DNA of 64,000 nt, taken from NCBI RefSeq assembly GCF_024189295.1, contig NZ_JAIZEN010000001.1, positions 310,001 to 374,000 on the forward strand, in the 5' to 3' direction. A model generated the notes under the pieces. It was not told the DNA's origin, made no database searches, and was given only the letters and a program-made list of their open reading frames with translations. This stretch comes from Halobacillus sp. A1. Lineage in GTDB: Bacteria > Bacillota > Bacilli > Bacillales > Halobacillaceae. Each line of letters starts with the position of its first letter. Within the stretch, counting starts at the first letter, position 1. Shown piece by piece: positions 1-9,509 of this stretch. Both the position numbers and the translations under genes were made by a program.

Positions 1-232
1 CGAATTTTGTAAATCCAGGAATAGGCTGCCGCCAATTGAGTAAGACTACTAAGGTAAGGTTTACTGTGTCCATATAACTAGGAAAAAGGAACCTGCAGAG
101 AATAAAAATTACAGTATGGCTAAATTTTTATTTATAAAATTTTATGAATAGATATCATCTAAATTGGAAAAAAACATGCATATCTGAAGTTAATTTGTAT
201 AATTATACATTAAAACGTCAATATTATAATTT
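1..232. other. AT-rich intergenic, no gene seen
   Basis: No convincing reading frame or RNA gene is visible. The stretch is very AT-rich and precedes the promoter of the small-peptide/symporter operon. The window opens inside this intergenic region, so the upstream neighbour is unknown. Confidence 0.5.
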
Positions 233-261
233 TTGCAATGTTCTAACGGATATATTATGAT
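233..261 (+). promoter_or_regulatory. Sigma-A type promoter of the symporter operon
   Basis: A -35 box TTGCAA at 233-238 is followed by 17 nt and a -10 box TATGAT at 256-261. The transcript would have about 100 nt of leader before the first start at 370. That leader carries a perfect 10-bp inverted repeat, ACTTCTATGC at 290-299 and GCATAGAAGT at 334-343, which could form a hairpin just before the ribosome site. Confidence 0.5.
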
Positions 262-369
262 ATAGTTGTACCAGTGTTTGGCTTTTTCTACTTCTATGCT
301 GAAGTTTCAGGCATTCTGAATTATAAAAAAAATGCATAGAAGTGTATATTACAAAATGGGGGTGACAAC

Positions 370-498
370 GTGTTTGAACTAGCAACCGCTGCAGGCAATT
401 TTTCACTTTCAGGAGGAGCATGGTTTTGGCTTTTTGTGCCCATGCCGATATTAATTATACTATCTATCATCACACTATTTACCGGAAGGAGCGAATAA
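370..498 (+). CDS. Small membrane peptide upstream of sodium symporter
   Basis: A 42-residue protein starting at GTG, with a strong GGGGGTG ribosome site at 358-364. After a short Gly/Ser-rich N-terminus it has one long hydrophobic segment (about residues 17-38: a Trp-rich start, then Pro, Ile and Leu), so a single-span membrane peptide is likely. The stop lies 6 nt before the symporter start, and the symporter ribosome site AAGGAG lies inside the last codons, implying translational coupling. Tiny membrane proteins upstream of SSS-family symporters are known as symporter small accessory proteins. Assignment to that class rests on size, topology and position, not on a recognised motif. Too short for many gene callers. 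Confidence 0.6.
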   Translation: MFELATAAGNFSLSGGAWFWLFVPMPILIILSIITLFTGRSE

Positions 499-504
499 GA
501 CAAA

Positions 505-2019
505 ATGGGTACTGCTACGTTAATTACGTTTATAGTTTATTTAGTTGGTATGCTCGGAATCGGGTTTGCTGCATACCGTTTAACAAGCAATTTATCAGAT
601 TATGTATTAGGTGGTCGTCGTTTAGGACCAGGAGTAGCTGCACTTAGTGCCGGAGCTTCCGATATGAGTAGTTGGCTGCTGTTAGGCTTGCCAGGTGCCA
701 TTTATGTCTCAGGCTTAGGAGAAGCATGGCTGGCTGTAGGTCTTGCTATTGGTGCATACTTAAACTGGCAATTCATCGCTCGTCGTTTACGAGTATTTAC
801 AGAAGTTGCTAATGATTCAATTACATTACCGGACTATTTAGAAAATCGATTTCAAGACAGCTCTCATATTTTACGTGTTGTTTCCGCGTTAGTTATTTTA
901 GTTTTCTTTACATTTTACACCTCTTCAGGTTTAGTCGGCGGGGCTAAATTATTTGAATCCTCTTTTGATGTAAGCTATACACAAGCTTTATGGATCGGTG
1001 CAATTGTAACAATTTCTTATACCTTTATCGGTGGTTTCCTGGCAGTAAGCTGGACAGATTTCATTCAGGGGATTTTAATGTTCTTAGCTTTAATTGCTGT
1101 ACCAATTGTGGCAATTCAGGAGCTTGGAGGATGGAACTCTGCCATTGACGCTGTTGGTTCTATAAGCCCGGATCATTTAACGATGGTCCAAGGTGTCGGA
1201 GCCATCTCGATCATATCTTCTCTGGCATGGGGGCTTGGTTACTTCGGCCAGCCGCATATTCTAGTGCGTTTTATGGCACTGAGATCTCCAAAAGATGTGC
1301 CAAAAGCTCGTCTTATTGGAATGGGATGGATGATCATCGGACTATACGGTGCGATTTTCACCGGTTTATTCGGTTTAGCGTTTATTGCAACGCAGGATGT
1401 TAACGGTTTAAGCGCTGTAGGTGCTCAACTGACAAGTGAAGGTGATTACCAAACGCTTGCTGATGGAGAGAAAATCTTCATCGTATTTTCACAGATTTTA
1501 TTCCACCCAGTAATTGCGGGTATCTTACTGGCAGCGATTCTTTCTGCTATTATGAGTACGATCGACTCTCAATTATTAGTATCATCATCAGCATTAGCGG
1601 AAGATTTCTATAAAGCGATTTTCCGGAAAAATGCATCCGAACGTGAACTTGTATGGGTTGGACGTTTAGCCGTTGCGGTTATCGCGTTAATCGCCTTGCT
1701 GCTTGCTGGTAACCCGGACAGCACGGTGCTTGGACTAGTATCCTATGCTTGGGCAGGATTTGGTGCTGCATTCGGTCCAACGATTATCCTTTCTCTATTC
1801 TGGAAAGGTATTACACGAAATGGAGCACTGGCTGGTATCATCGTTGGTGCAGTGACCGTTGTCGTGTGGGCTGATATGTTAAACGGCGGTATTTTCGATC
1901 TTTATGAAATCGTACCAGGTTTCATCTTGAACTTTGTCGTTGCAATTATTGTTAGTAAGATGGGGCCAGCTCCGTCTAAAGAAGTTGTTGCAAACTTTGA
2001 AGAAGCGGCTCGCCGTTAA
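505..2019 (+). CDS. putP: Sodium/proline symporter (PutP/OpuE-like)
   Basis: A 504-residue integral membrane protein of the SSS (sodium:solute symporter) family, importing L-proline with Na+ for catabolism or as a compatible solute. The N-terminal DYVLGGRRLGPGVAALSAGASDMSSW region, with its Ser/Asp-rich unwound helix, is characteristic of the PutP branch. About 13 hydrophobic segments follow, and the length matches PutP/OpuE (about 490-500). The start is ATG, with AAGGAG at 486-491 inside the preceding small peptide gene. A stable hairpin terminator follows directly. Sequence alone does not decide between the catabolic PutP and osmotic OpuE roles. No put dehydrogenase gene is adjacent, which mildly favours osmoprotection. 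Confidence 0.88.
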   Translation: MGTATLITFIVYLVGMLGIGFAAYRLTSNLSDYVLGGRRLGPGVAALSAGASDMSSWLLLGLPGAIYVSGLGEAWLAVGLAIGAYLNWQFIARRLRVFTEVANDSITLPDYLENRFQDSSHILRVVSALVILVFFTFYTSSGLVGGAKLFESSFDVSYTQALWIGAIVTISYTFIGGFLAVSWTDFIQGILMFLALIAVPIVAIQELGGWNSAIDAVGSISPDHLTMVQGVGAISIISSLAWGLGYFGQPHILVRFMALRSPKDVPKARLIGMGWMIIGLYGAIFTGLFGLAFIATQDVNGLSAVGAQLTSEGDYQTLADGEKIFIVFSQILFHPVIAGILLAAILSAIMSTIDSQLLVSSSALAEDFYKAIFRKNASERELVWVGRLAVAVIALIALLLAGNPDSTVLGLVSYAWAGFGAAFGPTIILSLFWKGITRNGALAGIIVGAVTVVVWADMLNGGIFDLYEIVPGFILNFVVAIIVSKMGPAPSKEVVANFEEAARR

Positions 2020-2032
2020 TAATATGATAAAG

Positions 2033-2065
2033 AGATCTCCAGCATTCCGCTGGAGATCTTTTTTT
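2033..2065 (+). terminator. Rho-independent terminator after putP
   Basis: An 11-bp perfect stem AGATCTCCAGC / GCTGGAGATCT with a 5-nt loop, followed by a run of seven T. Confidence 0.9.
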
Positions 2066-2215
2066 GATATCTTATAATAGAAGTATTACATAAGGACATA
2101 CCCTCATTGACACAATAAACCGTTCTGTAATCCACGACGCTTACCTTCCATTCAAATCACTGAACTGAATTGCAAGTATGACACTCAAATTATAGGAGAA
2201 AATGTATTACTGAGC

Positions 2216-2507
2216 ACTTGAACTATATCGCAGGTTAACGATCTGTAACCCCCATGCCAGATTCAGTTAACTGGCGGAAGTGTGCAAATGGGGGAACAGT
2301 CCGTAAACGCCCGATTGGCTCAACTAACATTCAGGAAAAACCCCCTGAATGAAGTTTCGCTTTACCGCAGGTTAACAGTCCGTAATTCCCCTAATTCTAA
2401 TGAGGCAGTAAAAGTAAAATGTGACTAGGGGAAAACGTTCTGTAAACGCCCGATAAGTTCAAGTAACATTCATGGCAAGGTCGCCCATGAATGAACTTGA
2501 ACTATAT
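2216..2507 (+). repeat. Two-copy structured tandem repeat with covarying stems
   Basis: Two related units of about 137-142 bp lie head to tail at 2229-2365 and 2366-2507. A 13-bp sequence (ACTTGAACTATAT) precedes the first unit at 2216-2228 and ends the second at 2495-2507. Each unit has the order CGCAGGTTAAC, YGTAA, stem 1, YGTAAACGCCCGAT, TAACATTCA, stem 2, GAATGAA. Stem 1 is CCCCCAT/ATGGGGG in copy 1 (2249-2255, 2288-2294) and TTCCCCTA/TAGGGGAA in copy 2 (2386-2393, 2426-2433). Stem 2 is CATTCAGG/CCTGAATG (2328-2335, 2344-2351) versus CATTCATGG/CCATGAATG (2467-2475, 2485-2493). Arms differ in sequence but stay complementary, pointing to selection for structure. Its identity is unknown to me. 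Confidence 0.75.
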
Positions 2508-2601
2508 GTTATGATAGAAAGGGTGTATAGTTGATCGTTGCGTATGAAATTAGAAATTTGGTATGATCATATATTATGTGAGATCGAATGGAGGAAAGTA
2601 T

Positions 2602-2892
2602 ATGTCCCGTATTAGTAAAGAAGATGTAAAACACGTGGCGCACTTGGCCCGTCTTTCTATTAAGGAAGAAGAGGCTGATCTTTTCACGAAACAGCTGGAC
2701 GATATTATTACGTATGCTGAGCAGTTGAATGAGCTTGATACAGAAGGTGTAGAACCGACGACGCATGTTCTTGATCTGCACAATGTGATGCGTAAGGACG
2801 AGCCGAAGCGCTGGGTTGAGAAAGAAGATGTGCTGAAAAATGCACCGGATCATAAAGATGGACAATTTAAAGTTCCATCTATTTTGGAATAG
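2602..2892 (+). CDS. gatC: Asp-tRNA(Asn)/Glu-tRNA(Gln) amidotransferase subunit C
   Basis: A 96-residue protein. GatC is the small belt-like subunit that wraps the GatA-GatB interface in the amidotransferase converting Glu-tRNA(Gln) to Gln-tRNA(Gln) in Firmicutes lacking GlnRS. The N-terminal pattern ([10 protein letters not shown], then a [14 protein letters not shown]-type segment and a VLRKDEP-like VMRKDEP) is typical, and length matches the family. The start is the ATG at 2602, preceded by GGAGG with normal spacing. An upstream in-frame ATG at 2563 lacks a ribosome site. First gene of gatCAB, 12 bp before gatA. Confidence 0.95.
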   Translation: MSRISKEDVKHVAHLARLSIKEEEADLFTKQLDDIITYAEQLNELDTEGVEPTTHVLDLHNVMRKDEPKRWVEKEDVLKNAPDHKDGQFKVPSILE

Positions 2893-2904
2893 GGAGGGAC
2901 CTAC

Positions 2905-4377
2905 ATGTCTTTGTTTGAACATTCTTTACGCGAGCTGAAAGATAAGCTACATAGTAAAGAGATTACAGTAACTGATTTAGTTAATGAATCCTACAACCGT
3001 ATTGAGGAAGTCGACGGCCAGGTCCAAGCCTTCCTTACATTAAATAAAGAAGCTGCACTGAAACAGGCAGCTGAACTAGATGAACAGCGCGGCAATGACG
3101 CTGCTGCATTATTCGGTTTGCCGATCGGTGTCAAAGATAACATCGTAACGAAGGGCTTGCGCACAACAGCGGCCAGCCAGATTTTAGATAACTTCGAGGA
3201 TCCATTGTATGATGCGACCGTCGTTAACAAGCTGAATGAAGCGAAGTCTGTAACTATCGGAAAATTGAACATGGATGAGTTTGCGATGGGTTCTTCCAAT
3301 GAGAACTCCAGCTACTACGCGACACGCAATCCTTGGAATACGGATTACGTACCAGGGGGATCCAGTGGTGGATCGGCTGCGTCTGTGGCAGCTGGCGAAG
3401 TTCCGTTCTCTTTAGGCTCTGATACAGGCGGCTCTATCCGCCAGCCTGCTGCTTTCTGTGGTGTGGTTGGATTGAAGCCTACGTATGGCCGCGTATCCCG
3501 TTTTGGATTAATCGCATTTGCTTCATCCCTGGACCAAATCGGTCCCATTACCCGCTCCGTTGAAGACAATGCCTACTTGCTTGAGACGATAGCCGGTTAC
3601 GACAATATGGACTCTACTTCTGCGAACGTAGAAGTACCTAAATACACAGAAGCCCTCACAGGTGATGTAAAAGGGTTGAAAATTGCCGTGCCGAAAGAGT
3701 ATCTCGGCGAAGGTGTCACTCCTGAGGTGAAAGAGGCCGTTCAAGCCGCATTGAAAAAGTATGAGGAGCTTGGAGCGACTTGGGACGAAGTATCCCTGCC
3801 ACACTCCAAGTACGCCGTATCGACGTACTACTTGCTCTCTTCTTCAGAAGCGTCCGCGAACCTTGCCCGTTTTGACGGTGTCCGTTACGGAAAGCGTACG
3901 GAAAACGCTGAAACGATGCTTGATATGTTTAAGCGTTCCCGTTCTGAAGGCTTCGGCGACGAAGTGAAGCGCCGTATTATGCTGGGAACTTTTGCGCTTA
4001 GCTCTGGTTATTACGATGCCTATTACAAAAAAGCGCAGCAAGTCCGTACATTGATTAAAAATGATTTCGAAAAAGTACTGCAGGACTATGATGTCATTGT
4101 CGGACCTACTACTCCGACCCCAGCGTTTAAAGTCGGCGAGAAAATCGATGACCCACTGACGATGTACGCCAATGACATTTTAACGATTCCAGTCAACTTA
4201 GCTGGCGTGCCAGGAATCTCTGTTCCGTGCGGCTTCTCATCTGAAGGTTTACCGATCGGCCTGCAAATCATCGGCCGTCACTTTGATGAGAATAGCGTTT
4301 ACCGTGCTGCTCATGCTTTTGAACAGGCGACAGACTTCCATAAACAACGCCCGTCCCTTGGAGGTGCGAGCTCATGA
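2905..4377 (+). CDS. gatA: Glutamyl-tRNA(Gln) amidotransferase subunit A
   Basis: A 490-residue amidase-signature protein that hydrolyses glutamine and channels ammonia to GatB for transamidation of Glu-tRNA(Gln). The amidase catalytic triad is visible: Lys in [10 protein letters not shown], a cis-Ser in the Gly/Ser-rich loop [16 protein letters not shown], and the nucleophilic Ser in [16 protein letters not shown]. The start is ATG after GGGAGGG. The stop overlaps the gatB start by 4 nt (ATGA), indicating coupled translation. Length equals that of Bacillus GatA. Confidence 0.97.
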   Translation: MSLFEHSLRELKDKLHSKEITVTDLVNESYNRIEEVDGQVQAFLTLNKEAALKQAAELDEQRGNDAAALFGLPIGVKDNIVTKGLRTTAASQILDNFEDPLYDATVVNKLNEAKSVTIGKLNMDEFAMGSSNENSSYYATRNPWNTDYVPGGSSGGSAASVAAGEVPFSLGSDTGGSIRQPAAFCGVVGLKPTYGRVSRFGLIAFASSLDQIGPITRSVEDNAYLLETIAGYDNMDSTSANVEVPKYTEALTGDVKGLKIAVPKEYLGEGVTPEVKEAVQAALKKYEELGATWDEVSLPHSKYAVSTYYLLSSSEASANLARFDGVRYGKRTENAETMLDMFKRSRSEGFGDEVKRRIMLGTFALSSGYYDAYYKKAQQVRTLIKNDFEKVLQDYDVIVGPTTPTPAFKVGEKIDDPLTMYANDILTIPVNLAGVPGISVPCGFSSEGLPIGLQIIGRHFDENSVYRAAHAFEQATDFHKQRPSLGGASS

Positions 4378-5804
4378 ATTTTGAAACAGTGATTGGACTT
4401 GAAGTCCACGTAGAATTAAAAACAGAATCGAAAATTTTCAGTCCTTCTCCGAATATGTTCGGGGATTCTCCGAATACGAACGTTAACCCGATCGACCTTG
4501 GGTACCCGGGTGTGCTTCCTGTGTTAAACGAGGAAGCTGTGAATTTCGCGATGAAAGCAGCGATGGCGCTTAATTGTGAGGTTGCGACGGATACGAAGTT
4601 CGACCGTAAGAACTACTTTTACCCGGACAACCCGAAGGCTTACCAAATTTCTCAGTTCGATCAGCCGATCGGGGAGAATGGGTATATTGATATTGAAGTG
4701 GATGGCGTGAAGAAGCGCATCGGTATTACTCGTCTTCATATGGAAGAGGATGCTGGGAAGCTTACGCACAGTGATGACGGGTATTCACTCGTGGATTATA
4801 ACCGTCAAGGTACGCCGCTGGTGGAAATTGTGTCCGAGCCGGACATTCGTTCACCAAAAGAAGCGTATGCTTATTTAGAGGCTTTGAAAAATATCATTCA
4901 ATATACTGGTGTTTCTGATTGTAAGATGGAAGAGGGCTCCTTAAGATGTGATGCGAACCTTTCTCTGCGTCCGATTGGACAGGAAGAGTTCGGCACGAAA
5001 ACGGAGCTGAAGAACTTGAACTCCTTCTCATTTGTACAAAAGGGTCTTGAGTTCGAAGAGGTTCGTCAGGAAAAAGTACTGCTTTCCGGTGGAGAGATCC
5101 TTCAGGAAACGCGTCGTTATGATGAGCAGACGAAAGAAACGATTTTGATGCGTGTCAAAGAGGGATCTGACGACTATCGTTATTTCCCGGAACCGGATCT
5201 TGTTCCACTTCATATTGATGAAGCGTGGAAGGATCGTATTTTCAACCAGATTCCTGAGCTTCCAGATGCACGTAAGAAGCGCTATATCGAAGAATTACAG
5301 CTGCCGGCCTATGATGCGATGGTCTTAACGAATAATAAGGAAATGTCCGATTTCTTCGAAGAGACGATTGCGCAGGGTGCGGACATCAAGCAGGCTTCGA
5401 ACTGGCTGATGGGCGAAGTATCCGCTTATTTGAATAAGCATTACAAAGAGTTCAGCGATATTGCCCTGACTCCTGAAGGACTGGCGAAAATGATTAAGCT
5501 GATTGAAGATGGTACGATATCTTCTAAAATCGCCAAGAAAGTATTCAGTGATTTAGTAGAAAAAGGTGGAGATCCTGAGAAGATTGTTAAAGATAAGGGG
5601 CTAGTTCAGATTTCTGACGAAGGACAGCTTCGTGAAATCATTTCCGGCATTCTTGATAACAACCAGCAGTCGATTGAAGACTACAGGAACGGTAAGGATA
5701 AAGCTTTAGGTTTCCTTGTCGGTCAAGTCATGAAGCAGACGAAAGGTCAGGCTAATCCACCAATGGTCAACAAGATCATTTTAGAGGAAATGGACAAGCG
5801 ATAA
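4374..5804 (+). CDS. gatB: Aspartyl/glutamyl-tRNA amidotransferase subunit B
   Basis: A 476-residue subunit that binds the mischarged tRNA, phosphorylates the Glu carboxyl with ATP and transfers ammonia from GatA. The N-terminus [20 protein letters not shown] is the family hallmark. The HMEEDAGK segment belongs to the kinase-like core. The C-terminal helical YqeY-like tail (about residues 330-476) carries the tRNA-binding region ending in [14 protein letters not shown]. Last gene of gatCAB, followed by a terminator region. Confidence 0.97.
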   Translation: MNFETVIGLEVHVELKTESKIFSPSPNMFGDSPNTNVNPIDLGYPGVLPVLNEEAVNFAMKAAMALNCEVATDTKFDRKNYFYPDNPKAYQISQFDQPIGENGYIDIEVDGVKKRIGITRLHMEEDAGKLTHSDDGYSLVDYNRQGTPLVEIVSEPDIRSPKEAYAYLEALKNIIQYTGVSDCKMEEGSLRCDANLSLRPIGQEEFGTKTELKNLNSFSFVQKGLEFEEVRQEKVLLSGGEILQETRRYDEQTKETILMRVKEGSDDYRYFPEPDLVPLHIDEAWKDRIFNQIPELPDARKKRYIEELQLPAYDAMVLTNNKEMSDFFEETIAQGADIKQASNWLMGEVSAYLNKHYKEFSDIALTPEGLAKMIKLIEDGTISSKIAKKVFSDLVEKGGDPEKIVKDKGLVQISDEGQLREIISGILDNNQQSIEDYRNGKDKALGFLVGQVMKQTKGQANPPMVNKIILEEMDKR

Positions 5805-5811
5805 TATGAAT

Positions 5812-5876
5812 CGGAGAAGGAAACCCTCCTTCTCCGGCCATATTAAAAAGCACGCACTCCTCGTGTGTGTTTTTTA
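5812..5876 (+). terminator. Hairpin plus terminator after gatB
   Basis: A perfect GC-rich hairpin lies at 5812-5836 (CGGAGAAGGA arm) without a T-run. A second hairpin follows at 5845-5876: GCACGCAC paired with GTGTGTGT through two G-U pairs and flanked by A5/T-run, which is a normal intrinsic terminator. Confidence 0.8.
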
Positions 5877-5957
5877 AATGAGACACTTTAATGTTTTCAA
5901 ATGCTGAAAAACACGCTATGATGTTATTTGGAGCATGATGGATGAGGGGGTCATACT

Positions 5958-6872
5958 ATGCAGCGTGCCCGTATTATTTATAATCCGACATCAGGGAGAG
6001 AGATCGTCAGAAAGGTTCTTCCTGATATTTTACAACGTTTCGAGCAAGCTGGTTACGAAGCATCTGCCCACGCGACGACGTGTGAAGGTGATGCGACGAA
6101 AGCAGCTAAAGTTGCTGTGGAACGGAAATTTGATGTCGTGGTTGCAGCTGGCGGAGACGGGACCATTAATGAGGTCATTAATGGAATCGCTGAGCAGGAC
6201 TTCAGACCGAAGTTCGGCATCATACCCGTAGGGACAACGAATGATTTTGCGCGTGCACTTCGTGTACCACGTAATATCCATAAAGCTGTCGATGTCATTT
6301 TAGGTGATTATTCAACACCGCTTGATATTGGCAGAGTGAACGGTCATTATTTCATGAATATCGCAGGCGGCGGGAAAATTACCGAAGTGTCTTATGAAGT
6401 TCCAAGTAAACTGAAAACGATGCTTGGACAACTTGCTTACTATCTTAAAGGGATTGAGATGCTCCCATCATTAAGACCGACGTATGTTGAAATGGAACAT
6501 GACGGTCGTATCTATAAAGGTGAAGTCATGCTGTTTCTCGTTTCTAATACCAATTCAGTCGGCGGTCTTGAAAAGCTTGCGCCTGAAGCGAAAATGGATG
6601 ATGGTTTATTCAATCTGATGATCATTGAGAAAATGAACATTGCGGAGTTTGCGCGTCTAGCTACGTTAGCAATCCAGGGCAACCACTTGAACCATCCCAA
6701 ATTCATTCATACGACAGCAAGTCGAGTGAAGGTTCATACAGAAGAGAAGATGCAGTTGAACATAGATGGAGAGTTCGGCGGCATGCTCCCTGGAGAGTTC
6801 GTCAATCTTTATCGTCATATCGAATTCTTCGTACCAAAAGATAAATTTTCACCCGATCTAACGAATAAATGA
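5958..6872 (+). CDS. dgkB: Diacylglycerol kinase, DgkB type
   Basis: A 304-residue soluble lipid kinase that phosphorylates diacylglycerol released during lipoteichoic acid synthesis, recycling it to phosphatidate. The N-terminal nucleotide-binding motif NPTSGRE, the catalytic-loop AAGGDGTINEVINGI and IPVGTTNDFARAL define the DAGK catalytic domain (about 1-130). The C-terminal beta-sandwich includes the INIDGE-like LNIDGEFGG. Length matches Bacillus DgkB. The ATG follows a GAGGGGG ribosome site. Its place between gat genes and an rRNA methylase matches the gatB-dgkB-rlmCD order familiar from Bacillaceae. Confidence 0.93.
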   Translation: MQRARIIYNPTSGREIVRKVLPDILQRFEQAGYEASAHATTCEGDATKAAKVAVERKFDVVVAAGGDGTINEVINGIAEQDFRPKFGIIPVGTTNDFARALRVPRNIHKAVDVILGDYSTPLDIGRVNGHYFMNIAGGGKITEVSYEVPSKLKTMLGQLAYYLKGIEMLPSLRPTYVEMEHDGRIYKGEVMLFLVSNTNSVGGLEKLAPEAKMDDGLFNLMIIEKMNIAEFARLATLAIQGNHLNHPKFIHTTASRVKVHTEEKMQLNIDGEFGGMLPGEFVNLYRHIEFFVPKDKFSPDLTNK

Positions 6873-6880
6873 TAACAGTC

Positions 6881-6915
6881 AAACGCTGCCTGTCCTAGTG
6901 ACGGCGGCGTTTTTG
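6881..6915 (+). terminator. Terminator after dgkB
   Basis: A 10-bp stem AAACGCTGCC / GGCGGCGTTT (one G-U pair) followed by TTTTG. The transcript of rlmCD probably begins after it or reads through. Confidence 0.7.
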
Positions 6916-6959
6916 TGATAAGCTGTGAACAGCTAAGAAACGAAAAGGACGGATGTAAT

Positions 6960-8339
6960 ATGGCGAAACCAAAGCCGCCCGTACAAAAAAATCAGACGAT
7001 TGAGCTGACATTTGAGGATTTGACACACGAAGGCAATGGAGTGGGCAAAGTAGACGGATATCCTTTGTTTGTACCTTATGGGCTTCCCGGAGAAAAAGGA
7101 CAAGTCAAAGTCGTCAAAGTGAAGAAAAACTTCGGATTCGGGAAGTTGCTGGACGTAGAGGAAGCGAGCGAAGAACGAGTGGAGCCGCCCTGTGATGTAT
7201 ATTACCAGTGTGGAGGCTGCCAGCTGCAGCATATGAGCTACAGTATGCAGCTTGAGATGAAACACAATCAAGTGAAAAACGCGATGAAGAAAGTGGCTCA
7301 TCTCGATCACGTACCCGTCCATGAAACAATAGGTATGGCCGATCCGTGGCGCTATCGGAACAAAGTCCAGATCCCTGTCGGACAAAAAGAAGACGGCGAA
7401 CTGATGACAGGTTTTTACCAAAAGCGGAGTCATAATATCATTGATATGGATACGTGTCTCATTCAAGACGAAATGAATGATCGTATGGTCGAAACCGTGC
7501 GGCGCATAGCAAGCCGGCTTGGCATTCACGCGTACGACGAAGAAAACCACCGTGGAGTGCTGCGTCATATCATGGTGCGGACCGGCCAGACAACGAAAGA
7601 TATTATGGTCGTGCTTGTCACACGAACGAAGAAGCTTCCACATCAAGAAAAGCTGATCGATGAAATACGCGATGCGTTCCCAAACGTAAAATCCATAGTG
7701 CATAACATTAACAGCGGACGGACGAACGTAATTCTTGGAAAAGAAACGCACGTACTCTGGGGCGGCGAGTACATTTACGATACCATCGGCGACGTGAAAT
7801 TCATGATTTCACCAAAGTCCTTTTATCAAGTGAACCCCACCCAGACGAAAAAGCTGTATGATCAAGCACTCCAGTATGCCGACTTACGCGGCGGAGAAAC
7901 CGTGATCGACGCCTATTGCGGCATTGGAACCATCTCCCTGTTTTTAGCTCAGAAAGCTGAGAAAGTGTATGGCGTTGAGATTGTTCCTGAAGCCGTAACC
8001 GACGCGAAGAAAAACGCCCGCCTGAACAACATGGACAATGCAGAATTTTATGTAGGCCAAGCCGAGGAAATCATGCCGTGGTGGCGTAACCAGGGACTGC
8101 GCCCTGACGTGATCGTAGTCGATCCCCCACGTAAAGGGTGCGATGAAGCACTCCTGCAGGCGATGCTTGAGATGGAGCCTGAGCGTATTGTGTATGTATC
8201 CTGTAATCCATCGACGCTCGCACGTGATTTGCGTGTTCTTGAAGATGGAGGCTATGAGACGAAAGAGGTTCAGCCTGTAGATATGTTTCCGCAGACGAGT
8301 CATGTGGAGTGCGTGACCTGGTTGGAGAAGAAGCTATGA
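6960..8339 (+). CDS. rlmCD: 23S rRNA (uracil-C5)-methyltransferase RlmCD
   Basis: A 459-residue SAM-dependent methylase. In Bacillus the single RlmCD enzyme makes m5U747 and m5U1939 of 23S rRNA. Order: TRAM domain (about 10-65), a Cys-rich iron-sulfur segment ([17 protein letters not shown]), a central RNA-binding part, then a Rossmann methylase with [14 protein letters not shown], the DPPRKGC loop and the catalytic [14 protein letters not shown] cysteine. The start at 6960 follows AAAGGACGG. An upstream GTG in frame at 6915 sits in the terminator region and is unlikely. Paralogue TrmFO-type function is excluded by fold. Confidence 0.93.
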   Translation: MAKPKPPVQKNQTIELTFEDLTHEGNGVGKVDGYPLFVPYGLPGEKGQVKVVKVKKNFGFGKLLDVEEASEERVEPPCDVYYQCGGCQLQHMSYSMQLEMKHNQVKNAMKKVAHLDHVPVHETIGMADPWRYRNKVQIPVGQKEDGELMTGFYQKRSHNIIDMDTCLIQDEMNDRMVETVRRIASRLGIHAYDEENHRGVLRHIMVRTGQTTKDIMVVLVTRTKKLPHQEKLIDEIRDAFPNVKSIVHNINSGRTNVILGKETHVLWGGEYIYDTIGDVKFMISPKSFYQVNPTQTKKLYDQALQYADLRGGETVIDAYCGIGTISLFLAQKAEKVYGVEIVPEAVTDAKKNARLNNMDNAEFYVGQAEEIMPWWRNQGLRPDVIVVDPPRKGCDEALLQAMLEMEPERIVYVSCNPSTLARDLRVLEDGGYETKEVQPVDMFPQTSHVECVTWLEKKL

Positions 8340-8368
8340 GTAATCCTTGATTCGGAGGTGTGTGTACA

Positions 8369-8992
8369 ATGGCCCCTAATCCCTTAACTCATAAAGAAAT
8401 CAAAACCATCCTGGCCACCGCAGATTGGATCATTGCCCGGGGAGGCCGGACACAACTCGCCAAGATCTTGAAGGGATCAAAGGAGAAGAAACTGTTAGAA
8501 CGCGATTTGGACAAAAGTCCGGGTTATGGGTTTTATAATAGTGAAAAACTTGATGACATTACAAGCAAGATCAATTGGATGATTCAACGTGATTTTTTAA
8601 AGCTCGAAAAATTCGGGAGGCTTCCCCTGATTGTTTTCACAGACCGGGGGTGGCTGATTCAATCCTCTCAGTATGCGGATAAACTGGTTCGTGAATGGGA
8701 AGAGTGGATTGGAGAAGGGAAAAAGGATCCCGACATGACCTATCTAAAGGATCGGGACAGGCAGATGATCCTTCTTATGCTTGAGAAAATTAAAGCGTCC
8801 GGAAACAAGGCTTTTATTCCTTACTTGCAATTATGGGAAGAGATCGATTATAGAAAAGTACGTGCCGCCATTAGGGAAACGGTCAAAGTATTAGAAGGAA
8901 AAGTACCTTTCGATGATTCGATGTTAAAAAATAGAGAGGAAAGAACTCAGAAAGCCTTAGAGGGCTTTTCAGAATACGAGATTTTTCGGTGA
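8369..8992 (+). CDS. RQC-minor-1 family DNA-binding protein
   Basis: A 207-residue protein. The N-terminal part (ATADWIIARGGRTQLAKILKGSKEKK, about 15-40, then a DKSPGYGFY segment and RLPLIVFTDRGW near residue 88) resembles the winged-helix RQC domain found at the C-terminus of RecQ helicases, here without any helicase. This is the arrangement called RQC-minor-1. The helical C-terminal half has no motif I recognise. The ATG at 8369 follows GGAGGTG at 8354-8360, and an in-frame GTG at 8360 overlaps that site. It lies 29 bp after rlmCD and is probably cotranscribed. The function is not established; nucleic-acid binding is expected from the fold. Confidence 0.75.
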   Translation: MAPNPLTHKEIKTILATADWIIARGGRTQLAKILKGSKEKKLLERDLDKSPGYGFYNSEKLDDITSKINWMIQRDFLKLEKFGRLPLIVFTDRGWLIQSSQYADKLVREWEEWIGEGKKDPDMTYLKDRDRQMILLMLEKIKASGNKAFIPYLQLWEEIDYRKVRAAIRETVKVLEGKVPFDDSMLKNREERTQKALEGFSEYEIFR

Positions 8993-9038
8993 GGGAGCAG
9001 TACAAACAAAATTGGTGATAGTATAAGGAGGGTCAACA

Positions 9039-9239
9039 ATGGAAGCGAATAAAAAGTGGTTATCAATACCCGATGAATTCAGAAAGAAACTAATAAACAA
9101 CGGCTTCTGTGCCAAATGCAGAGGTGCAGTCACTATCACGGACTTTATTATTGTCGATCATCCTGAGGGAGTGATGTTGGAGGGAAAATGCAAAAACTGT
9201 GGAAATAAAGTAGTCAGGGTAGTAGAGATGGATGAGTGA
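9039..9239 (+). CDS. Small zinc-ribbon protein
   Basis: A 66-residue protein with two Cys pairs, CAKC at about residue 24 and CKNC at about 52, spaced as in a zinc ribbon of the rubredoxin-knuckle kind. The remainder is charged. The ribosome site AAGGAGGG sits 7-8 nt before ATG. It directly follows the RQC-minor-1 gene (46 bp) and ends in a terminator, so the two may form one unit. I cannot name the family. Nucleic-acid or protein binding is a guess from the knuckles. Confidence 0.65.
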   Translation: MEANKKWLSIPDEFRKKLINNGFCAKCRGAVTITDFIIVDHPEGVMLEGKCKNCGNKVVRVVEMDE

Positions 9240-9242
9240 AGG

Positions 9243-9276
9243 AAAAACGGGGAGAAACTTCCCTGCTTTTTTTATT
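9243..9276 (+). terminator. Terminator after the zinc-ribbon gene
   Basis: A short stem GGGGAG / CTTCCC with an AAA loop (9249-9263, one G-U pair), then a run of seven T. Confidence 0.7.
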
Positions 9277-9509
9277 TAGGAGATGATAAGTTAATCGTTT
9301 AGCAAATTGGATAGACAAAGCTCAAGTGCTGGTGTGACCCTTAACGATATGAATAATGTGAAAAACGTGGTAACGATACTTGTGAATTGTTGATGACATA
9401 CCTTCCTTTTTTCCACTAATATTAGGAGGCGGAGCGCGTCTTTATATCATGACCTCTGGTGTAAAACATGTGGTTCAGCATGATTCATGATTTCACATCC
9501 ATATAAATA

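Noticed and set aside
6933-7751. Long minus-strand ORF inside rlmCD
   Set aside because: It lies opposite a fully conserved rRNA methylase and is a shadow frame without ribosome site.
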